DNA of 25,626 nt from Trichomonas tenax (GCA_023091735.1 JALKBU010000760.1:1-25626), one strand, 5' to 3'. Numbered from the stretch's first letter, positions 1-8,481 are shown. The notes: generated from the sequence alone by a model not told the origin. Translations and numbers: made by a program.

Positions 1-225
1 ATTGGTACTCATGTATTGCATGGTATGCGTTAATTCATGCGGAAAAGCCTCAGCTTGCAGTTTACATATGAGTTTGGGGTAAACAGCGTTGAACCATCCA
101 TTAAAAAATGAATCTGACAATATGACACGTAAACACCCAAAAAGGCAGCGGGAGTGGCTAAAGTATTGTGAAACTGGGTACAATGCATCAATTTGATGGT
201 GCTGTGATGATATTAATGTCAATTC
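1..225 (-). CDS. Partial open frame running off the left edge, unidentified
   Basis: On the minus strand a frame stays open for 75 codons from just after a TGA at 226-228 to the window edge. It has no ATG until near its left end, at residues 69 and 72. The peptide is rich in Trp, Phe, Tyr and Cys, with internal stretches such as ILSDSFFNGWFNAVYPKL. I count 88 G+C in these 225 bases (39%), clearly above the AT-rich spacer to its right. The missing start means it could be a remnant of a repeat-family or transposon gene, a downstream exon, or chance. I recognise no family, so calling it coding is tentative. Confidence 0.28.
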
Positions 226-228
226 TCA

Positions 229-724
229 TGGTATATTTTTAAATTTTAATGCTTTAAGCCTATCTTTCCCTCAAAATGCCACAATTATCCATAAATCGAA
301 AAATAATCAAACAAAATGATGATGGGAAAGAAGTAAAAGTAGCAATAAGATGAAATAAAAAAAAATATAAAATAAATTGAGAGAGGCCACCAATTTATAT
401 TTGTGTTTCTGCGTTTTTTGAGGCATATAAATGTAATATCAAAAGTTGACAAAGGATAAATTTCAATAGTTTAGTTTTTGATAGTTATTCAAATTTTTCA
501 AGGAAATTATTCAAATGTTTAACTATTCTCACAAATGTGATTCTTAGCTTCTTTGCTTAAATTTGCAATCTCTGTTGTGTTCAGAGAGATTTGTCTTTAA
601 TATTTTCCCTAAAGCCTTTTTTATGAATTATGAAACTGTACACACTTTCTGTGAGAGATTTTGTTTTATTTTGCCACTAATTAAATTTTTTGTTTGAGTT
701 GGATACAATTTTATTTGATTGAAA
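229..724. other. AT-rich spacer upstream of the E2F-like gene
   Basis: About 500 bases without a credible gene. There are many short A and T runs and stops in all frames. No tRNA cloverleaf, array or strong inverted repeat is visible. The last 60 bases before the ATG at 725 lack an obvious TCA-Y-W initiator, so the promoter of the next gene is not located. Confidence 0.6.
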
Positions 725-1435
725 ATGTCTTCTAGATCCTCCTTAGATCGATATATGGGGGAGAAAAGGCAGGATTCATTCACTTCTTCAACGCAGAAAC
801 TCATCCACTACTGCGCCTCTGATAAAAATGGCTTGTATAGCTTAAATAAATTGTCATCAAAATTGGGGTTCCATCAAAGGAGGTTTTACGATGTTATCAA
901 TGTGCTCAGCACGATAGGGTTCTGCACAAAAGTGGATTCAACGAGACTCCAATGGAATGGACAATCGAACGTAAAATCAACATTATCGAAGTTAATGATC
1001 AACTACAACATATTCGATGAAAGCACATCACTGGAAAGCATCTTACCATCTGATGGCACTATATCAATATCGAAAGTTACCGAATCTTTCTTAATGCTAT
1101 TTATATATCTCGGATTGCAACAACTAGACATAAAGGAATCGAGTGTATTTTTATCTATTCACTCTGGCCGCCAGAAAACAACATTATGCAAATTGTATCA
1201 GATCGCACAGATATTGGAAGTGGCTGGTATAGTGTCTCGAACAAAGCAAACTAGTGAAATAAGAATCAACGATCCTTATTTTGTAGAAATCAAGTTTGAG
1301 CAAAAAGATAAAAATGATCCTTTGAATCTAGATGTATTGCTTAACAGACCAGTTGAAAACTTACCGCAGAACCCAATCAGCACTAGAAGGGCTGCTTTTC
1401 AAAACTATCTGCAAAACAAAAATATTAAAATATAA
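725..1435 (+). CDS. E2F-like transcription factor with two winged-helix domains
   Basis: A 236-residue protein. Residues about 15-80 form an E2F/DP-type DNA-binding domain. HQRRFYDVINVLSTIGF (50-66) corresponds to the E2F recognition helix (RRIYDITNVL), followed by RLQW at 74-77. Residues about 112-182 look like a second, more diverged winged helix: LYQIAQILEVAGIVSR (157-172) mirrors LYDIANVLSSLGLI. Two tandem domains without a coiled-coil dimerisation region is the plan of atypical E2F7/E2F8/DEL repressors, which bind E2F sites without a DP partner. The ATG at 725 is chosen because the frame upstream holds only a TTG. By family knowledge it acts in the nucleus on cell-cycle genes. An E2F assignment is strong; the atypical subclass is inference. 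Confidence 0.8.
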   Translation: MSSRSSLDRYMGEKRQDSFTSSTQKLIHYCASDKNGLYSLNKLSSKLGFHQRRFYDVINVLSTIGFCTKVDSTRLQWNGQSNVKSTLSKLMINYNIFDESTSLESILPSDGTISISKVTESFLMLFIYLGLQQLDIKESSVFLSIHSGRQKTTLCKLYQIAQILEVAGIVSRTKQTSEIRINDPYFVEIKFEQKDKNDPLNLDVLLNRPVENLPQNPISTRRAAFQNYLQNKNIKI

Positions 1436-1469
1436 GAATCCTCATCATAGATATATTGTTTGTTCATAA

Positions 1470-1475
1470 AATAAA
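1470..1475 (+). promoter_or_regulatory. Candidate AATAAA poly(A) signal of the E2F-like gene
   Basis: A canonical AATAAA lies about 35 nt after the TAA at 1433-1435. Confidence 0.45.
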
Positions 1476-1620
1476 GTGTATACAGCGTAATTACATCTTT
1501 TCTCGCGTTCATTCAAAGGGTTTGAGTGGAACCTTAAATAACGAAATAACCTTAACACATTCTCTTACATTACTTCCTTTTTCCTTTTGGATTTCGCTTA
1601 TTTGTGACGCCTGAAAGTCA

Positions 1621-1631
1621 TTTTCGCCAAA
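1621..1631 (-). promoter_or_regulatory. E2F-like site upstream of the VPS9 gene
   Basis: TTTTCGCCAAA on the plus strand reads TTTGGCGAAAA on the minus strand, which fits the E2F consensus TTTSSCG. It sits about 20-30 bases before the ATG at 1653. Function is inferred from the motif alone. Confidence 0.3.
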
Positions 1632-1642
1632 TTTGAATCAAA

Positions 1643-1647
1643 TCATT
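1643..1647 (+). promoter_or_regulatory. Candidate initiator (TCATT) of the VPS9 gene
   Basis: TCATT matches the trichomonad initiator TCA(+1)-Y-(T/A). Its A at 1645 would give an 8-nt leader before the ATG at 1653, in line with the very short leaders known in trichomonads. Confidence 0.45.
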
Positions 1648-1652
1648 GAGAG

Positions 1653-2909
1653 ATGGAGGATTCAGAAATCCTCGAAAAACATCTAAATGAGTTTCCTCGT
1701 TTAAAGAAGTACTTCAAAATGTTTGGAGGTGTTAAAGAGCCGGATACAAAACGCCAACAAAGCCAAATTGAAGCGATTGGAAATTTTATTAAACTAATTC
1801 ATTCAAGAATAAGTCGAAGAAAGAAGCCACAGTTTTATCCCAATCCGAATCAATACTATTCAGTTCGTCATTTCAATCTCACAGCATTTATTTACTTCAG
1901 TAAACAAGTTGATGAACGTGTTGCTGAAATAGATGAAGAAAATCTAAGTCATCTGTTGATATTAGTCAATGAAATGGCTTTGGCATTGTCTGTTGATGAC
2001 TGTTTATTTATTGATATTCAATCATTGGGAAAACATCTTCTTGAAGTGGTCAATGGTGAAAAAGAATTCGTTAAATACCATAAATATCAGACATTGTTCA
2101 GAGCGAGAATCAGAGCAATCACTTCTTCATGGGTACAACCGAATTATAGCTCAATATTCAGTCACGAGATTCTTACTGCATTACAAAGATATCAGAGGAG
2201 CATCAAGTATTCACCACCATCAGAATTCGACACTTTGTTTAACGAATACATTTTTTCACATCCTAAATTCTCGAAAATGATTGATCCAACTGCTGTTTTT
2301 ATTGCTGATTTAAAGCTTGACAAAGAAACAATAAAATACACAATCAATCGTTTCGCTGAAGACATTTATGAAGCGTTAAATATGGATCTTAAAGGGCCAA
2401 GCAAACACGTTGTTTTCACGTCATTAATAAGATTAATGTTCACTGAAGCATATGCTTATAACAGTGGACTCAATGATTACAAAGAATTGAATGAAATATT
2501 TTTAATTAGATGCGCAAAATTCTCAAAACAGAATGTCCGTGAACTCAAACTTACAGATGAAGTTGTGTCCACATTCACACCGGGTCTTCCTATATTTTCT
2601 CTGTTTAAAGGAAAGAAACTTGGAGACATTAAGTCCATGGAATTGATTTTAAATCCCATTGATTTAATATATCAAGTTTATTTCAGTCTAGACGCAATCC
2701 AGAAGGCTTTTGGTGGCGGAAAAACACTTTCATTCGATGATATGTTCATTCTACTCCTTGCCTATATGTCTTTGAACCCTCCATCAAACGCATACGCGAT
2801 TGCTCAATTTTGTCAGAAATGGGATATGATCCAATTTTCCAATAGCATCGCAATCTCAAAGAACTATTTCCTCGCTGCTGTCAACCATCTCACAGGCCAA
2901 ACCAACTAA
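1653..2909 (+). CDS. VPS9-domain protein, probable Rab5-family exchange factor
   Basis: A 418-residue, mostly helical soluble protein without signal peptide or membrane segment. The C-terminal region (about 225-415) resembles a VPS9 domain, the GEF module of Rabex-5 and Vps9 that loads GTP on Rab5-type GTPases at early endosomes. The clearest part is SFDDMFILLLAYMSLNPPSN (360-379), matching the family pattern (A)DDLLPLLxYVLIxANPP, followed by a tail where NYFLAAVNHL (404-413) stands for YxLTNxxxAVxFI. The usual GE-x-x-Y-LT element is not well kept, so exchange activity is uncertain. The N-terminal 220 residues match nothing I know. The ATG has a good initiator 8 nt upstream. The VPS9 call rests on a family-level pattern, not on close identity. 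Confidence 0.62.
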   Translation: MEDSEILEKHLNEFPRLKKYFKMFGGVKEPDTKRQQSQIEAIGNFIKLIHSRISRRKKPQFYPNPNQYYSVRHFNLTAFIYFSKQVDERVAEIDEENLSHLLILVNEMALALSVDDCLFIDIQSLGKHLLEVVNGEKEFVKYHKYQTLFRARIRAITSSWVQPNYSSIFSHEILTALQRYQRSIKYSPPSEFDTLFNEYIFSHPKFSKMIDPTAVFIADLKLDKETIKYTINRFAEDIYEALNMDLKGPSKHVVFTSLIRLMFTEAYAYNSGLNDYKELNEIFLIRCAKFSKQNVRELKLTDEVVSTFTPGLPIFSLFKGKKLGDIKSMELILNPIDLIYQVYFSLDAIQKAFGGGKTLSFDDMFILLLAYMSLNPPSNAYAIAQFCQKWDMIQFSNSIAISKNYFLAAVNHLTGQTN

Positions 2910-3359
2910 TTTCACAATTTATTCAATCAAATATAATTACAAAGCGATCAATTAGTTCTTATTATGATAACTGCAAAGTTGTGTATTGTTTGAATACATT
3001 ATATTTGAATAAGTCTCGTTTAATTATATTTCGATATTGAAATTATAGATTATCATTGTTATAATTGATGATTCGAATTGTCCAGTTTATGAATTAGTGT
3101 TTGGTTGTTGGATGATGATTAGAAAAGTTGAAATATGAAGAAATTTAATATATTGATTCAATGATGGCTGGGAGTGAAAATATATAATATAGTTCGGAAG
3201 TGTAAACTGTTTGTATCGTTAAATGTTTCAAATATTCAAAATTGAATTTTTCCATATTATACAACATCAATATTTCATAGAAGTTATATTTCATAAAGTG
3301 AGATTTGTGATGATTTATGGCTATTTACTGCATATTTAGAAATGATATTAATTGAAACG
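2910..3359. other. AT-rich spacer between the VPS9 and LRR genes
   Basis: About 450 bases with no reading frame worth calling and no recognisable RNA gene or repeat. The 3' end of the VPS9 gene has no AATAAA in its first 60 bases. Confidence 0.6.
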
Positions 3360-3364
3360 TCACT
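3360..3364 (+). promoter_or_regulatory. Candidate initiator (TCACT) of the LRR gene
   Basis: TCACT lies in the context CGTCACTTTTCC. Its A at 3362 would give a 15-nt leader before the ATG at 3377. The same GTCAYTTTT context recurs upstream of other genes in the window. Confidence 0.5.
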
Positions 3365-3376
3365 TTTCCAGCAAGA

Positions 3377-4135
3377 ATGAAGCTTGGAAGTCTTGTTGCG
3401 ACACGCAAAGGTTTTACATCACCACCTCAGATCGACTACAGCCGCTACAACGATGCAGTCAACCTCAGCCACAACCCTATCAATACACTTGAGTTTTTGC
3501 CGACATTAACAAATTTCACAACATTAATATTCGACGACACCAAATTAGAGTCATTGATAAAGGCTGTTCCGCAGCCAGAAATCGAGCAATTCTCGTGCAT
3601 CAACACTCCGCTCGCTGCAAACAAATTTTTACCAATAATGGCGTTAATTGCGTTTGGAACTAATCTTAAAATCGTCAATGGCACAAAAATCACTCCAAAG
3701 ATGATCAAAGATGCGCAGAACCTTCAGGGTGATCTCTATCCATACATTAATGAGGGTTGGGTTATCACATCTTTGTCACCGGTAAAATTGACGAATCCAA
3801 TCACCAAGGAAAAGAAGATACTAAAGCAGGACAAACACCCACAAGCAAATACTCAGATAGAGATCGTTTATGATCCAAATGATAATACCGAAATTGAAAT
3901 CGTAAAACAAGAAAAGATAGCAAAGGCGCTGAGATATAGATTCAACGATTTAGTTCACCCACCGGCAAAGCAAAAATCACCAACAAAAACACCAAAATCC
4001 CCTCCTAAAGGTGGAGTCAAGTCTCGTGGTTTTGCTTCCACACCAACATCTTACCGCCAGGTCGCACGTGAGAAATCACAGAATGTTAAGGTCACCGTTA
4101 AACCAAACGATTCTCCATTCGAGAAGAAGCAATAA
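3377..4135 (+). CDS. Short leucine-rich-repeat protein with basic proline-rich tail
   Basis: A 252-residue protein. Residues about 28-110 contain LRR-like segments (for example VNLSHNPINTLEFLPTLTN), ending in NLKIVNGTKITPKMIKDAQ, which resembles the cap that closes LRR proteins of the U2A'/ANP32/LRRCC type. Residues about 195-252 are basic and Pro-rich with repeated SPTKTPKSPPK-like sequence and are probably disordered. There is no signal peptide, so it should be intracellular and act through protein binding. The partner cannot be read from sequence. An initiator lies 15 nt before the ATG and AATAAA lies 31 nt after the stop, so the transcription unit is compact and well delimited. Confidence 0.65.
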   Translation: MKLGSLVATRKGFTSPPQIDYSRYNDAVNLSHNPINTLEFLPTLTNFTTLIFDDTKLESLIKAVPQPEIEQFSCINTPLAANKFLPIMALIAFGTNLKIVNGTKITPKMIKDAQNLQGDLYPYINEGWVITSLSPVKLTNPITKEKKILKQDKHPQANTQIEIVYDPNDNTEIEIVKQEKIAKALRYRFNDLVHPPAKQKSPTKTPKSPPKGGVKSRGFASTPTSYRQVAREKSQNVKVTVKPNDSPFEKKQ

Positions 4136-4449
4136 TATGTACTCATAGTTATTATATTTATCTGAAATAAATGATTTTTTACTTGTTAAGATAACTTGTA
4201 ATCGATTTTTATTTGATTATAAAATATTCAAAATATAATTTTCCTCAAAAGTCAAAAAAACTTTTGAAACAGTTATTCTACAATATGTTAATGTGTTTTT
4301 AATCATTTTTATAAAAGTCACAAATATTTTATAAGGTGATGTTTAAGAACGATTTTCTGTAAATACAATGATGATACAAAGATGAAACATTTATAGAAAG
4401 ATATAGTATTTAAAGATATATTTGGATAATATGTTTTTATGGTTTGTAT
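4136..4449. other. Spacer between the LRR and Src1/MAN1 genes
   Basis: About 310 AT-rich bases. It contains the AATAAA of the LRR gene at 4166-4171 and otherwise no feature I can support. Confidence 0.6.
4166..4171 (+). promoter_or_regulatory. Candidate AATAAA poly(A) signal of the LRR gene
   Basis: AATAAA in the context GAAATAAATGATTT, about 31 nt after the stop. The same AAATAAATG string follows the stops of the Src1/MAN1-like and 65-residue genes. Confidence 0.5.
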
Positions 4450-5520
4450 ATGATGTTAAGTGATAGAAATGAAGCACTTTTTTGGATGTTGAAATCTCAA
4501 AAATATAATTTTATAATGGATGATTATTTATCCGCTGTGCCTCGAGCTCAGCTTTTTGATGCGTTAGCAAAACTAGGAATTCGTCCAAGATTTGATGCCT
4601 CACAAGAACAGCTCGTCAAAATCCTACGTGATCAAATAAAACAGACAGATATAAAACAAGATAAAGTTTTGCAAGGCGAAAATCTCGATTTTCGTTTAGA
4701 CAATATCGTTAAAATGGTTTTAATTGCGTTAGTGATATCAATTATTATGATATTCGTAGTTTTAATCTTTAATTTTTTTCGACCAGCAAAAAAAATGTTT
4801 TGTGACTCAGAAGAAACAACAAAAACGTGCATAAGATGTCCTTCTAATGCTAATTGCTCTGAAGGAATGGCGTATTGTCGCCCAGGATTTAAACTTTTGC
4901 ATCATTTATGCATTTTAGACGATGATGATGCACTATACATATCGAGTTTAGTTGAATATGGGCTTAAACTTCTTGAAAAGCAAACAGGATTGTATCAATG
5001 CGGAACATCAAAATCTAAATATATTTCAAGTAACGATTTGATTATCAAAATGATTCACCATTCGAAATTTAAGAATATAGATATTGAATACATCTCAAAT
5101 AAAGCACTCGATCATTTGCTATTAGAAAATTCAATTTCAAATATTACAGAAAATAACGAAAAATACTATACATCAGAATATTCTCAAAAACCTCTTTCTT
5201 GTGTTCTCCGTCAACACATTGAATCACACATAATTGCTGTTCTTTTTGCATCATTCCTTTTGTTGGCTGTGGCAATCTATATTTTCGTTAATAGCAACAT
5301 AAACAACAGAAGGAGGCAATCGTTTTTGATTGCGCAATCTCTCGTCAACTCATACGAAAGATATCATTTTCCGGTCTCTGAAGATGCGATTCACAACAAC
5401 TTGAAAAACATCACAAAAGATCATGAAATTCTCCTTCCTTATGTTCTCAATGAACTAAAGAGGAATCCTAAAGTTCAGACTTCATACAATGGGGGCTCTT
5501 TGAACTTCAGATTCGCTTGA
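4450..5520 (+). CDS. Src1/Heh/MAN1-type inner nuclear membrane protein
   Basis: 356 residues if translated from the ATG at 4450. The order of parts is diagnostic. Residues 23-63 (MDDYLSAVPRAQLFDAL onward) resemble a helix-extension-helix (HeH) DNA-binding domain. Residues 87-110 are a transmembrane helix. Residues 115-255 are a lumenal MSC (Man1-Src1 C-terminal) domain with C118, C127, C130, C136, C143 and C154 in the spacing CIRCPSNANC...YCRPGF, plus C184 and C251. Residues 261-281 are a second transmembrane helix, and 290-345 a basic winged-helix tail. In yeast and animals Heh1/Src1, LEM2 and MAN1 sit in the inner nuclear membrane, tether chromatin and recruit CHMP7/ESCRT-III through the winged helix. 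The HeH begins at the ATG at 4516, which would give 334 residues and may be the true start. The upstream TTG at 4444 is rejected. Confidence 0.8.
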   Translation: MMLSDRNEALFWMLKSQKYNFIMDDYLSAVPRAQLFDALAKLGIRPRFDASQEQLVKILRDQIKQTDIKQDKVLQGENLDFRLDNIVKMVLIALVISIIMIFVVLIFNFFRPAKKMFCDSEETTKTCIRCPSNANCSEGMAYCRPGFKLLHHLCILDDDDALYISSLVEYGLKLLEKQTGLYQCGTSKSKYISSNDLIIKMIHHSKFKNIDIEYISNKALDHLLLENSISNITENNEKYYTSEYSQKPLSCVLRQHIESHIIAVLFASFLLLAVAIYIFVNSNINNRRRQSFLIAQSLVNSYERYHFPVSEDAIHNNLKNITKDHEILLPYVLNELKRNPKVQTSYNGGSLNFRFA

Positions 5521-5538
5521 CTCTATTTTTGTTTTTTA

Positions 5539-5544
5539 AATAAA
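5539..5544 (+). promoter_or_regulatory. Candidate AATAAA poly(A) signal of the Src1/MAN1-like gene
   Basis: AATAAA in the context TTAAATAAATGTTT, about 19 nt after the TGA at 5518-5520. Confidence 0.5.
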
Positions 5545-5952
5545 TGTTTGCGTTGATTTGTAACTTTGTTGATCATCAAAATCGCTTTCTTATATAGAAA
5601 TAAACAATATTAATGAGATTTACTTCTTATCTTTGAAATAATGATCATAATTCGATGATTTATTTTTATTTTTATCAATAAATGATATGTTATGATATGC
5701 TAAATTGGGCTCAAGAAGATCTTTAGAATTTGATCGACAAAAATGTCATATAGTAAAAAAGTTCATTAGATTGAAATTGAATCTTTTGATGAAAGAAATA
5801 TTGAAACAGTGGAACTATAGAATAAAAAGAAGTTAGAGGAGTGATATCAGAATCAGTTGTGATCTGATCTGAAGAGAAAGATTTTGTTTGATATATTTTA
5901 CAACTTTTATCAAATTTTGAAAATTATTCAGCAAAAGTGTATGTAGATTCTG

Positions 5953-5973
5953 TTTTCGCGGTTATTTCGCCGC
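5953..5973 (+). promoter_or_regulatory. Pair of E2F-like sites upstream of the pseudokinase gene
   Basis: TTTTCGCGG (5953-5961) and TTTCGCCGC (5965-5973) stand out as GC-rich islands in AT-rich DNA, 52-73 bases before the ATG. They resemble E2F sites (TTTSSCGC). Binding is inferred only. Confidence 0.35.
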
Positions 5974-5992
5974 ATTATTCAAAAAGAATCTG

Positions 5993-5997
5993 TCATT
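5993..5997 (+). promoter_or_regulatory. Candidate initiator (TCATT) of the pseudokinase gene
   Basis: TCATT in the context CTGTCATTTTTC. Its A at 5995 is 31 nt before the ATG at 6026. Confidence 0.35.
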
Positions 5998-6025
5998 TTT
6001 CAAAGTTTACAAAGAATCTTTATTG

Positions 6026-8389
6026 ATGCCGAATTACCTTGAAGCGATCCAGAAGCAGGTTCCGCTGGTGATGGAACTTGACAAAGATGTTGTCAAAAAA
6101 GAAGAAATTGCAAAAGGAGATCGTGCAACTGTGTATAACGGAATTAGATTAAAAGATGGATTAAATGTAACAGTTAAGATATTGTACGATAAAATTCCAG
6201 ACAATGACAGTATAAAGAGATATATCACAGAAATTCAAGCAATAAATCTTTGTAATTCGCCTTATACAGTTAAATTAGTCGGATATTCAGTGAAAGAGCC
6301 TCTAATGATTGTCACAGAGTCAGTAGATAAAGCGTCGCTGTTCACACAGTTGCAACAAAACAAATTCGATAACACGCAAAAAAATATTATTATTTTAGAA
6401 ATTGCTTATGCATTAAAGCATATTCATTCTCGGAAATTCATTCATGGAAATGTTTCACCTCACAACATTCTCTTTGATTCAACTCAAAAAACAAAAATAT
6501 CTGGATTTGGAAATTGCAGATATCCGCTAAAACCATCTCAATATACAGAAGACACGATCAAAAGTCTCAATTGGTCATCACCAGAATTCGTTTCTGGTAA
6601 TGATTTCACTGAGAAACACGATATTTTTAGTTTTGGTTCGATTCTTTATCACATCGTCACTGGCAAAATACCATTTGATTCAATGTCTAAGTCAGATATC
6701 ATGGAAAATCTTAAATCTTACAATTTACCAAAAATGTCTTCAGATGTTCCATCAAAGATCGCGAAATTGATTAGCAATTGCTGGAGTAAGCCAGAGAAAA
6801 GGCCTTCCATGGAAGAAGTCTTAGAACTTCTTTTCAGCAAAGATTATTTGCTTCCTGAAGTAAATTCTGGCCGCGTTGAGTCAGCGATACAGAGACTTCA
6901 CGGTGATGACGAAGACATGGTCCGCCAGTTGTTTAAAAACCTCGCGCGCACAGATCCAAAAGATTTTAAGGACGCTTTAGTTAAATTATATCCAACAATC
7001 AAAGCAAACAAAAACAACATTGCTTTCTTCTTCGCAGAGATGAAATCGCTGTTTGTCAAGAGAACATCAGTAGAGCAGTTCTCGTATCTTCTCGATGCCT
7101 CTTTATCATTGATGAAGAAGCGTGATGCGTGTGATGCATTCGTCAAACATCATCTTCATCTTAGATTACCATTCGATAAGGAAGAACTTATTGAACAAGG
7201 TCTTGATATTGTTTTCACTATAGTCTTAAAGTCGCCGAACGCCATTAACGCTGATTTCGTTCCATTCATCAAATATTTGATGCGCTGTAGACCCGAGAAA
7301 GTCGTCATTATTGTTTCAGAACTTGCGAAGAACCTCAACGAAGTTGATGACCCGCTTCCAATTTTAGATGCAGTTATGACAAGCTGGAAGCACATTAAGG
7401 ACAACAAAGCTGTTGCTGCACCATTCCTATCACTGTTTTCCTATCTTTGCAGAGTTTTTCCTGATTATAAGACGAAGAGAGGCGAACTTTGCGCATCTTT
7501 GTTCAGGAAATTCCTCGATTCACGATCCAAAGTTGCTGTTTGTGTTGCACTCACAGGATTATTCTATATCGAAGGAGAAGCATTCGAATTAGATCCAGAA
7601 ACTGCTTGTTCTTTATTGAAAGATCCACAAACATCAAAGACGATGCTTTCTTTGATGCTTATGATGGATTTCGGTCAAATCAGCGATAATAGAATTATGT
7701 CTGATCTCGTTGATACTTTGCTTCAACGCTCACAAAGATCGAATAGAGCTGCTTTGTTATTGTGCAAAGCCGCCAGTGAAAGAAATGCCGCTGATTACTT
7801 GATGCAGAATGATTCATGGCTCTGTGCTCCGCTTCCAACAATTGATTCTACATTTAGAATTGTTTTAGTTGCAATGCGCCACGAATCTGTGAGAAGGAAA
7901 CTAAGAAATAGCGACAACATGAAGTACCTTCTCTTCATGGCATGTGAAAAGTCTTCCAATATCCCTCTCAGATGTGTCATCGATGTTATCAAAGGATTCG
8001 GTGTTGACACAGAAAGTGAAGTTAAAGATTGGGACGACACAGGATTGTTTAGAAGGATCCTCAACTGTGCGTATGAACAGTGTGATGACAGAAACTTCTG
8101 CCACACATTATCTTTCTTCTCGAAGATAGCGACTGTCAAAGATATTCCGATTTTGTGCGATTTAGTTGATGCATCATTAATTATATACAATAAAGTTCCA
8201 AAGATTGCAAATCACTTGATTCCGCTATTCTACAACCTTTCCAAATTACCAAAATGCGCACTAAGACTCGAAGAAACTCGTGCTCTAGAAGTTATTGCAC
8301 AAGAATTCAAGAAGACTGAATTTGCTAAGTTTGGAACTGTTATAAGAAAGAATATTAGGTCTGCCCATCGTCCAAAGTCATCGTATTAA
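6026..8389 (+). CDS. TKL-like pseudokinase with C-terminal helical repeats
   Basis: A 787-residue protein. Residues 22-270 have a protein-kinase fold. The VTVK lysine is kept (K51), with SPE at 185-187, DIFSFG at 199-204 and KRPS at 258-261. The catalytic parts are lost: the glycine loop is degenerate (IAKGDRATVY), HRD reads H140-G141-N142, the catalytic-loop lysine is S144, and DFG reads G160-F161-G162. Phosphotransfer is therefore unlikely. N147 remains, so nucleotide binding is possible but weak. Residues about 275-787 are a long run of amphipathic helices resembling ARM/HEAT repeats, ending in a basic tail. This suggests a signalling scaffold rather than an enzyme. It is cytosolic or nuclear, with no signal peptide or membrane span. 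The ATG at 6026 is used; the TTG just before it is not. Its partner is unknown. Confidence 0.85.
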   Translation: MPNYLEAIQKQVPLVMELDKDVVKKEEIAKGDRATVYNGIRLKDGLNVTVKILYDKIPDNDSIKRYITEIQAINLCNSPYTVKLVGYSVKEPLMIVTESVDKASLFTQLQQNKFDNTQKNIIILEIAYALKHIHSRKFIHGNVSPHNILFDSTQKTKISGFGNCRYPLKPSQYTEDTIKSLNWSSPEFVSGNDFTEKHDIFSFGSILYHIVTGKIPFDSMSKSDIMENLKSYNLPKMSSDVPSKIAKLISNCWSKPEKRPSMEEVLELLFSKDYLLPEVNSGRVESAIQRLHGDDEDMVRQLFKNLARTDPKDFKDALVKLYPTIKANKNNIAFFFAEMKSLFVKRTSVEQFSYLLDASLSLMKKRDACDAFVKHHLHLRLPFDKEELIEQGLDIVFTIVLKSPNAINADFVPFIKYLMRCRPEKVVIIVSELAKNLNEVDDPLPILDAVMTSWKHIKDNKAVAAPFLSLFSYLCRVFPDYKTKRGELCASLFRKFLDSRSKVAVCVALTGLFYIEGEAFELDPETACSLLKDPQTSKTMLSLMLMMDFGQISDNRIMSDLVDTLLQRSQRSNRAALLLCKAASERNAADYLMQNDSWLCAPLPTIDSTFRIVLVAMRHESVRRKLRNSDNMKYLLFMACEKSSNIPLRCVIDVIKGFGVDTESEVKDWDDTGLFRRILNCAYEQCDDRNFCHTLSFFSKIATVKDIPILCDLVDASLIIYNKVPKIANHLIPLFYNLSKLPKCALRLEETRALEVIAQEFKKTEFAKFGTVIRKNIRSAHRPKSSY

Positions 8390-8475
8390 AAATTTATACA
8401 TGTTTTTTCTTCATTTTGATTAAATATTTTGATTGAAATTTAAAACATGTGCATTTAACTCAAAAAGCAAACAGT

Positions 8476-8481
8476 TTTATT
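8476..8481 (-). promoter_or_regulatory. Candidate AATAAA poly(A) signal of the 8505-9083 gene
   Basis: AATAAA on the minus strand, about 24 nt after the stop. It lies in the 115-bp spacer between the converging pseudokinase gene and this gene. Confidence 0.45.

Larger units (their letters stand above)
5521..6025. other. Spacer upstream of the pseudokinase gene
   Basis: About 500 bases without a supported gene. It holds the AATAAA of the Src1/MAN1-like gene, an imperfect hairpin at 5847-5872 (arms TCAGAATCAG and CTGATCTGA, 7-nt loop), two E2F-like sites at 5953-5973 and a candidate initiator at 5993-5997. Frames of 14-15 codons at about 5690-5730 and 5789-5836 look random. Confidence 0.55.

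Noticed and set aside
123..134. TGACACGTAAAC at 123, identical to the first unit of the 16796 array
   Set aside because: It stands alone with no 20-bp neighbours and lies inside a possible coding frame, so it is treated as coincidence.
719..724. Longer starts from TTG or GTG for several genes (719, 4444, 6023, 11381, 16934)
   Set aside because: These are not ATG codons. Eukaryotic genes of this type start at ATG, and a good in-frame ATG follows in each case. At 11372 that ATG creates a classic MGC acylation signal.
5847..5872. Hairpin as a possible small RNA gene
   Set aside because: The stem is short (5+3 bp with a mismatch), and no snRNA or tRNA landmarks accompany it.
7795..8190. 131-codon minus-strand frame inside the pseudokinase gene
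   Set aside because: It is the shadow of a confident plus-strand gene, with no recognisable domain or promoter. The same applies to the other frames overlapping called genes, such as 8884-9228 and 14860-15297.
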